Below the pieces are notes generated by a model that had not been told where the DNA came from, ran no database searches, and saw only the letters and a list, made by a program, of their open reading frames with translations. Made by a program: the position numbers and the translations under genes. Positions 57,551 to 64,000 of a DNA stretch of 64,000 bases are shown here, piece after piece; positions within the stretch are counted from its first letter, which is position 1, and each line of letters begins with the position of its first letter. This stretch comes from Musa acuminata AAA Group (taxonomy: Eukaryota; Streptophyta; Magnoliopsida; Zingiberales; Musaceae): positions 47,446,001 to 47,510,000 of the forward strand of contig NC_088357.1 of assembly GCF_036884655.1 (NCBI RefSeq). The letters are read 5' to 3'.

Positions 57551-60150
57551 TCACTTCATATTTATCTTTATCGTAATATTCTATTATGCCCATATAATAT
57601 TGAGTTTCTATCAAGAATATCATTCAATATAATTAAAATGTCGAATAAGCAAGAGGACTTGTAAGAGAGTCTACTAATTGGTGAGGAGTATAGACATGAG
57701 AAACACGTAGTTAATGTCTGACAACTTGATTTCTAACGAAGTGAAAGTCGATGATAATGTATTTCATGCGTGAGTAAGATATTAGATTAGTGCATAGGTA
57801 GGTGACACCAACATTATCATAATATATAATAGGAGTGGATTAAGAGGTGATATTAAATTCGTGTAGCAATTTAGTAACTTAATTGAGTTATGTAGTGGTG
57901 GTGGCGATGACTCAGTATTCAGTTTTAATGGTGGATCTTCTGATTGTATTCTATTTCTTGGAACTTTAACGGATTAGATTTGTTCTAAAGAAAATAATAT
58001 AGGTTGATGTAAACATTCTATCATCAATGTTGCCTGTCCAATCAGCATCGACAAAAGCATAAACATAAAGAAGTTCATGATTAAGAATCCCTTTAAGATA
58101 TAATATGACACGTTTTAGTACAAACCAATATGTGATAGAGGGTCGATGCATAAATTATGATAGTTTATTGACTACAAATGATATGTCTGAACACGTGAGA
58201 GATAAATACTACAAGAATTAAATCATTGTCAATAATATATATGATTCATAGTAGAACTATCATCATATAATTTTAGTGATTCAATAATGGAGAGTGGGGT
58301 GATGACTTCTTTGACATATGTTTATTCATCTTTGATAATAGATCTTAAATGTATTTCTTTTGAGATAAAAAAATCTAAAAAATATGAGTATTGAATAGCT
58401 TAAGGTTGCTAGATCTTTGATAAAGGATCGATCTATCAATTACTAAAAAGGAGTTACTTAATCTCTATGGAATTATTACCTATGATGATAATATTATCCA
58501 CATAAACTAGTAGATATATAGTACTTCTCTTTTGTTGTTGTAGAAATAAGGTGTTAGACTTGAAGTTGATAAAGCCAACTAACGTAAAAAATAAGCTAAG
58601 TTTAGTATACCATACTCTTGGAGCTTGCGAAGTCCATAAACAAGTTTTCATAGTTAACAAATATGCCTTGAATATTAAGAAATAATGAAACCAAGAGGTT
58701 GCTACATAAATACATCTTCAGTAGGTCGCCTGTAAGAAAATATTATTAATATCTAGTTAGCGTATATATCAACCTTGAGTAATAGTCAAACTCAGGATGA
58801 GCTGAATTATCATCGATTTAATAATTAGATTGAATATTTTTATGAAATCAATACCTAATTATTGGTGAAACCATTTGGCCACTACACATACTTTATATCT
58901 AATAATGAATTTATTTGGCTTCTATTTAATTTGAAACATCTAGTTACACTAGATAATATTTTGTATGCAATGAAATAGTATAAGGGTCCATATGACATCA
59001 TGGAGTAGCGAATCATATTCTTCACACATGGTTTTATGTTAGTATGGAGATTTTTGGGCTTAAATGATGATTGTAGGTTTAGTAGATTAAGGTGGGCCCC
59101 AGCTTGTGGTAGTATAGAGGTCAAGGATTTGACGTAGTTTGAAGATGTTTATAGGAGAGCTACTAGAGAGGTGTATTTGAGGGGGTTTGAGGTGTACTCA
59201 TATGGATCCAGCAATGTATGGTTGTTATAGTAGCTCGTATTCCTAAAGGCCCATGGTTTTAAAAGGGAAATATGGTCTCAACAAAAATAATATAACATAA
59301 TAAAAAGATCTTTTGAGCTTGAGAATTATAGCATCGGAAAGCATTATGGTCAAGAGAATACCCAATGAAAATGCAAGGCTTGGATCTTTACGTTAACTTG
59401 TGTGAAGCATAGGGACGTACCCAAGGATAACACAAATGATTAAATACTTTAAAATTTTGAAGGTTTAAGATTTTATAAAATAATTTTTCAAATAATTACT
59501 GGTGTTATAAGCTTAGATTGAGAATACTTTTAATGAAGTAGATTACGGTTTGAAAGACTACTAACCAAAAAATTACTAGTACGAAGACTTGGTGTAAAAG
59601 GGTGAGACCAGCTTCAACTATATGTCGATGCTTTCATTCGACAAAGCTAACTAGTTGAAATGTATGTGATGGTGACTTGAGATGTTGTATACCATAGGGT
59701 GAGAGATAAGTTGTTAGAGCTTGGTATTCATCTCTTTCATTAGAGTAAACTATTTTAATAGTAGACTAGAAGAAGTTTTCGACTATTTTTTTCAAATGAG
59801 TAAAGACTATAGTCATATTTATGTTTGAGAGGGTAAAACCATATATATTTAATAAATTAATCTATGAAAATGACATAAAATCTAAAATTATCAAAGGAAG
59901 TGGTTGAAGTAGGACCCCTAGTGTAAATAATTTCAAATGGTTTGGAGTAGGATATGAAAGATACTCTAAAAGGTAATTCTACTTGATTTGGAAGTTGGAA
60001 GAGAATAATGAGAAAGTATCTATTATTGAATCGAGGATGATGGATGACCAAGGTGATGTTATCACACATCGATAGAAGCAAAAATTGAGGTAAGAGCGAT
60101 TGACTACGTGATTTGTGAAGCTGACGACCACTCATAGATGTTATTTTTAT
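57550..60150 (-). pseudogene. Old, degenerate copia pol remnant
   Basis: Read on the - strand from right to left, it has integrase-like FSYSKPFEIIYTRGP... and TSFDNFRFYVIFID (about 59857-59960), then reverse transcriptase QAPRVWYTKLSLFF and LLVYVDNIIIIGNNS (58460-58640, with the YVDD motif changed to YVDN), then RNase-H-side RVILYLKGILNHELLY and VDADWTGNIDD (57966-58120). Many stops and frameshifts. It has the opposite orientation to the copia element that begins at 60414. Confidence 0.8.
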
Positions 60151-60413
60151 TCTAGTCTCGAACTAAGGATGCCCCCATACTCAAATCCTTTATAAGAAAC
60201 AAATTAGGAAAGAACTCAATATATGTCTTATTTTATTTGTAGAATTGAGAAACAAAAATAAAGTTTCTTTTTTTGTGAGGTATATGCTAGTCATAGGTGC
60301 CCAGCAAGCCAATCACGTGAGTGATGGCACATGTGACTTGATACAGAATCTTTTTGCTTATTATATTTTGGCGTATATCACTTTATAACTATTGCATAAA
60401 TGCATATATATAT
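60151..60413. other. Spacer between two copia sequences
   Basis: No recognisable gene; it may be more of the - strand copia remnant (gag/protease side), too decayed to assign. Confidence 0.35.
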
Positions 60414-61786
60414 TGTGATGTCCTTGGATTTGTGCAATGGGAATCGGATCGTGATGAGATCACGATAATGAGATCGATTCACCTTTAAACACACATCCTA
60501 AATAATCCCGGTCATAGGTTACTCGAGAGGGACATCGTGATAACCGGATAGACTAGTGTGCTGTATACCCGTCCATATGATGGATGCAGCTGGTCTCATA
60601 GCTGCTCATGTAGGGACACTAGGGATATAGTACAGGTGCTCATTGGAGAATGAGTTCACTGATAGATCCGCTTACGGAATGCTGGATGGTTGATGATGCC
60701 TTATTGTCAGACAGCGATTCCGTAGTCCTAGTGGTGTATCTGGTCCTTAGACTTGAGACACCAAGGATGTCCTGTATGAGTGCTCCACTCTTTGATACCA
60801 GACTTATAGGTTTGGCTGTCCCAGATCTAGTACAGCTGGTCATTGGGAGTGGTAGTTGACCTTACGAGGGCTATTGAGTGTCGATAGAGGATCATCCACT
60901 CTCGGCGTCATGAGAGGAATATCCCATGTGTTCTTGCTCAGACAAATCCCTGGCCAGGGTCATTCGGGTTGAGAGAGAAAGAGTTCTCCGGGAGAATCCA
61001 ATTAGAGCGAGACTCGAGTAGAAACCGTATGGGTCTGACAGCACCATGCTCGATATATGGTCTCTGGGATATTAGATGGATGAGGGACTATAGGTACATG
61101 GTAACTGAGGACAGACAGGTCCAATGGATTGGATTCCCCTGTATCGTCTGGGGACTACGGCGTAGTGGCCTAGTACGTCCGCAGTCGATGAGTCGAGTGA
61201 ATTATTACAGAGATAATAATTCACTGAGTTAGAAGGAGTTCTGACAGATATGACTCACGGCCAGCTCGGTATTAGTCCTAGAGGGTCACATACATATGGT
61301 AGGCATTGCGATGAGTAGAGGTTCGGATATGAGATATCCGACGGAGCCCTTGTCTTATTGGATGCAGATCCAATACCCACTAGGGAAGGACCCATTAGGG
61401 TTTGACACGGGATCTCTATAAATAGGAGGGATTCACAGCCTCATAGGCTAAAGTCTTTGCTTGCCCTTCCTATTCTCCTCTCCCTCTCTACCTCTCCACC
61501 TTAGAGTAGACCTGGAGTTTTGAGGAGCGTCGTCGCAACCCTGCTGTGTGGATCACCGCTAGAGAGGAGGACGCTTAACCTCCTTCACCCTCTCCTAAAG
61601 ATCTGCAAGGAAATAGGGATATACGATCTCCCTAGGTAACACAATCTCTATACGCAGTTTTGTGTTTTGCGGATTTTTTGTGCACCAATCTTCGCACGAC
61701 GACGAACATCTTTTTGGGAATCGGGGATTTTTGTTTTCTTGTTCTTCCGCTGCGTATATGATGTCGCCCCCCATGATTTCCCAACA
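60414..61786 (+). repeat. 5' LTR of the second copia element
   Basis: Begins TGTGATGTCC and ends TTTCCCAACA, one base before the primer site. TATAAATA at 61417-61424 is the probable promoter. It contains strong inverted repeats: an 8-bp stem at 60448-60466 (ATCGTGAT-GAG-ATCACGAT) and a 12-bp stem at 61196-61225. The right end is secure; the left end is inferred. Confidence 0.7.
61417..61424 (+). promoter_or_regulatory. TATA box of the second copia LTR
   Basis: CTCTATAAATAGGAGG is a good plant TATA context, about 370 bp before the LTR end. Confidence 0.75.
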
Positions 61787-61787
61787 G

Positions 61788-61800
61788 TGGTATCAGAGCA
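61788..61800 (+). other. Primer-binding site for initiator tRNA-Met
   Basis: TGGTATCAGAGCA follows the LTR end by one base and is the standard minus-strand primer site of plant copia elements, complementary to the 3' end of tRNA-iMet. Confidence 0.95.
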
Positions 61801-61879
61801 AGGTTGTTCATGCGAATGATTGGTTTTGAACTGCGTGTGTTGTGTTTAGGAAGAATTTTGACGTCAAAATCGTTGACGC

Positions 61880-62250
61880 AAAAGCGAGAAAGTGCAGCCA
61901 AAGGCGGGCAGCACAGGGGCTGCGTCTGCAGTAGCCGGCCGGCGGCCTGCTTGCAGCAGGCTTGCTGCCGGCGGGGCTGGCAGCCCACGGGCAGAGGCGC
62001 CGCAGGGCAGCGACGCCTGCCGCCGCAGGGCAGCGACGCCTGCCGCCGCTGCTCCCGCGGGCGAAACCCCCCCCCCACAGGGGCGGCCGCCTGGCGGGAC
62101 AGCACCGCCTGCGGAGGCAGCGGCGCCCGAAGGAGGCGCCCACCCGCAGCGACGTCGCCGCCAGCGGGCGTGCCGCCTGCAGGCGAGGGCAGTGCCCTCG
62201 CCCCGCCGCACAGGCGCCGCCGGAAGGGTGGCGGCGGCGGCAGCAGCAGA
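61880..62250 (+). repeat. Very GC-rich block in the copia leader
   Basis: About 370 bp of strongly GC-rich sequence within AT-rich or balanced surroundings. It has a perfect 23-bp tandem repeat (62000-62022 and 62023-62045, starting CCGCAGGGCAGCGACGCC) and many GCCGCC and GCAGGC motifs. It gives overlapping open frames on both strands that look like composition artefacts, not genes. Confidence 0.8.
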
Positions 62251-62663
62251 GGGAATTAGGGTTTTGGGCAAAAGGACAGTTTTGCCCCTGTGAATTTGAG
62301 AAATTCCAGTTTCTGTCTTTTGTTCAAATTACGAAAATACCCTTAGGAATTGAGAAATTCCCAACATGTCCCTTATTTCAGAAAATATTAATTAATTAAA
62401 AGGTTTAGTTGATTATTATTTTTATTATTATCTAGTAGTCCTACATGATGATGATTATTTATACATGTGATGTATGATGTGTGGACGGATGATCATGGAC
62501 CGTGTGATGTGTGTACTTGTGATTATTATTATTGAGGTCTGCGAACCTTCATTATATTTCTCGTTTATTGTCGGGCCTGCGTGCCTATGATTAAGTTGTA
62601 ATCACATGAGGAGGCACAGCGGGAGCGTGGATGCGATAGCGGGACCCACGAGACGGACGATCG

Positions 62664-62741
62664 TGATGCATGGAGATGCATCAAGATGTCGACGGAACCA
62701 ACGAGGACGAGATGGACGATCACAGGGCATGGAGATGCACC
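62664..62741 (+). repeat. Two GGAG-loop hairpins in the copia leader
   Basis: TGATGCAT-GGAG-ATGCATCA at 62664-62683 is a perfect 8-bp stem. A related copy, GGGCAT-GGAG-ATGCACC at 62725-62741, pairs with one bulge. Both follow a GGACGATC sequence, so the unit is duplicated with change. Confidence 0.75.
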
Positions 62742-63020
62742 GTTGCACACATAGATCTTGATGTGAGTGATTAGGCCTACTGGCTCGGGCCTAATCATAT
62801 TAGGTTGTGGTCCATGATCATCTGATGTGATTACTTATATACATACTAGATATGTATATATATTTGCATACGATGTAGATATATATTAAATATGTATATG
62901 TGTGACATGTCATATTAGGAGACCAAATTATAGAAACATCTCTCGATAATATTAAGTCAGTAAACGTGAGGCAATTAGATTGACCAACGTGGCCTTCAAT
63001 CGTTATGAGTAGGAACCGAT

Positions 63021-63345
63021 TCCCGGTGTAGGTTGAGTTAGTCGAGTCCCTCGAGACTCACCTATATCGTGATTCGCTATCTTGCTTACGACATAGAGAT
63101 GTCACCGGTGACCTGAGGGCATGGTATGCTTGGTCGAGTCCCTCGAGGGTATATCATCAAATCAGACTCATCTTGTAACGAAGGTGTTGACTTAACCGAG
63201 CATCATGGTTGGTCGAGTCCCTCGAGGCCATGGTGATTCGGAGGCCGAACAGGACGGGAATCACAAGGAGTTGTGATCGGCAAGAGTTGCCTACCTTTTA
63301 GGCTTAGTGTGATTGGTCGAGTCCCTCGAGGTTACACTAAGACGC
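63021..63345 (+). repeat. Array of four hairpins with an identical core
   Basis: The core TCGAG-TCC-CTCGA occurs at 63042-63054, 63134-63146, 63213-63225 and 63317-63329. In each, after TTGG (TTAG in the first) on the left and two bases on the right, a further 8-10-bp outer stem forms with different sequence each time. Located between the primer site and gag of the second copia element. Confidence 0.85.
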
Positions 63346-63526
63346 TGATTGGATCCTGATCCCCACTAGAAGTCTGCCGGAGACTTCCGTTTCACGTGCT
63401 GAGGGTGTCGCGTGACTCGTTAGTAAAATAGTGGGAGCATATTAAGATAGAAGTCCATATCTTGATAGTTTATTTCTTGCAAAATCTGCATGTTATTCAT
63501 TTCTGCTGCATCTTTATTTTCAGAAA

Positions 63527-64000
63527 ATGTCGCTTTTAAATCCCTTACGTGGCATACTTGATGTCAACCGCCTCACTAGTCCAAATTATACGGATTGGCT
63601 CCGTAACTTGAGAATTGTTCTCACAGCGGAGAAAATCGTGTATGTCCTTGATACAGTGATGCCTACGCCCGAAGAAGGGGCAAGCGAGGATGAGATCACT
63701 CGCTACGTGAAGTACATTAATGACTTCACTCTTGCTCAGTGTTATATGTTGGGCTCTATGACTCCTGAGTTACAGAGACAACATGAAAAGATGGATGCCA
63801 GATCCATTCTCCTACATGTCCGCAAATTGTTTGAGGAATAGGAAAGGACTCAGCGATATGAGATATCCAAGAGCCTCTTCCGCGTTAGGATGACTGAGGG
63901 GACACCGGTTCAGAACCATGTCCTAAAGATGGTTGAGTGGATAGAGAAACTCATAGGTCTAGGAATGGTCCTAGAGGATAACTTGTGTGTGGACATTGTG
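63527..64000 (+). pseudogene. Copia gag, 5' part, with an in-frame stop
   Basis: ATG at 63527 (MSLLNPLRGILDVNRL), then the copia gag motif NYTDWLRNLRIVLTAEKIVYVL. After LRKLFEE-like sequence a TAG at 63839-63841 interrupts the frame, but it continues in frame to the window end with ERTQRYEISKSLFRVRM and VLKMVEWIEKL. The position is normally Gln in this family, so CAG to TAG is likely. The rest of gag-pol is outside. Confidence 0.88.

Larger units (their letters stand above)
60414..64000 (+). mobile_element. Left part of a second Ty1/copia element (runs off the window)
   Basis: Order: a 1.37-kb LTR, a tRNA-iMet primer site, a long leader of about 1.7 kb, then gag. Protease and later domains lie beyond the window. 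The gag sequence and primer site identify Ty1/copia. The LTR left end was chosen at TGTGATG because it gives a TG...CA pair with CCCAACA; it is the least certain boundary. Confidence 0.85.

Noticed and set aside
61632..62399. Several overlapping ORFs on both strands in the GC-rich copia leader
   Set aside because: All frames are open because of base composition; the translations are Ala/Gly/Arg/Pro-rich and lie in a retrotransposon leader.
63042..63329. The repeated TCGAGTCCCTCGA core as a CRISPR-like array
   Set aside because: Plant nuclear context, irregular spacing of 79-104 bp, only four units, and the flanks pair with each other; a structured retroelement leader explains it better.

Overview
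This is a stretch of plant nuclear DNA. The genes have many GT-AG introns, the intergenic DNA is AT-rich and full of Ty1/copia retrotransposons, and two intronless genes are very GC-rich. That GC pattern, together with the protein types, suggests a commelinid monocot (a banana-like genome would fit). The taxon is an inference; no sequence search was possible.

Layout. 1-6500: 3' part of a pentatricopeptide-repeat (PPR) gene, + strand, with its N-terminal exons missing from the window. 7147-7600: an AT-rich foldback element. 7801-8670: two tandemly duplicated tRNA-Leu(CAA) genes. 9464-19037: a complete ten-exon agmatine deiminase gene, - strand. 21029-25307: a complete six-exon gene for the catalytic chain of ferredoxin-thioredoxin reductase, + strand, divergent from the previous gene. 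26562-34041: a seven-exon gene for a small protein ending in a SAM domain, + strand. 36062-37903: an intronless U-box/ARM E3 ligase, - strand. 38520-39524: an intronless class III peroxidase, - strand. 48213-56238: a 17-exon gene for a plastid-type leucine-rich-repeat protein resembling Arabidopsis EMB2004, + strand, with a non-autonomous hAT element in its first intron.

Mobile DNA fills the right half. 40246-45448 is a complete copia insertion with two LTRs and a perfect 5-bp target duplication (GGAAC), but its gag-pol is broken. 45950-47400 (+) and 57550-60150 (-) are old, heavily mutated copia bodies. 60414-64000 is the left part of another copia element: a long LTR, a tRNA-iMet primer site, a 1.7-kb leader and the start of gag; it runs off the window.

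The genes do not form one pathway. They are independent housekeeping, plastid and stress functions: polyamine synthesis, thioredoxin reduction, ubiquitin ligation, wall peroxidase, and organelle RNA or LRR proteins. The most unusual signal is in the leader of the last copia element: four successive hairpins share an identical core, while their outer stems differ in sequence yet still pair. This looks like a conserved RNA structure array. A second oddity is a primer-site region in the complete copia element that is complementary to its own LTR rather than to the usual tRNA.
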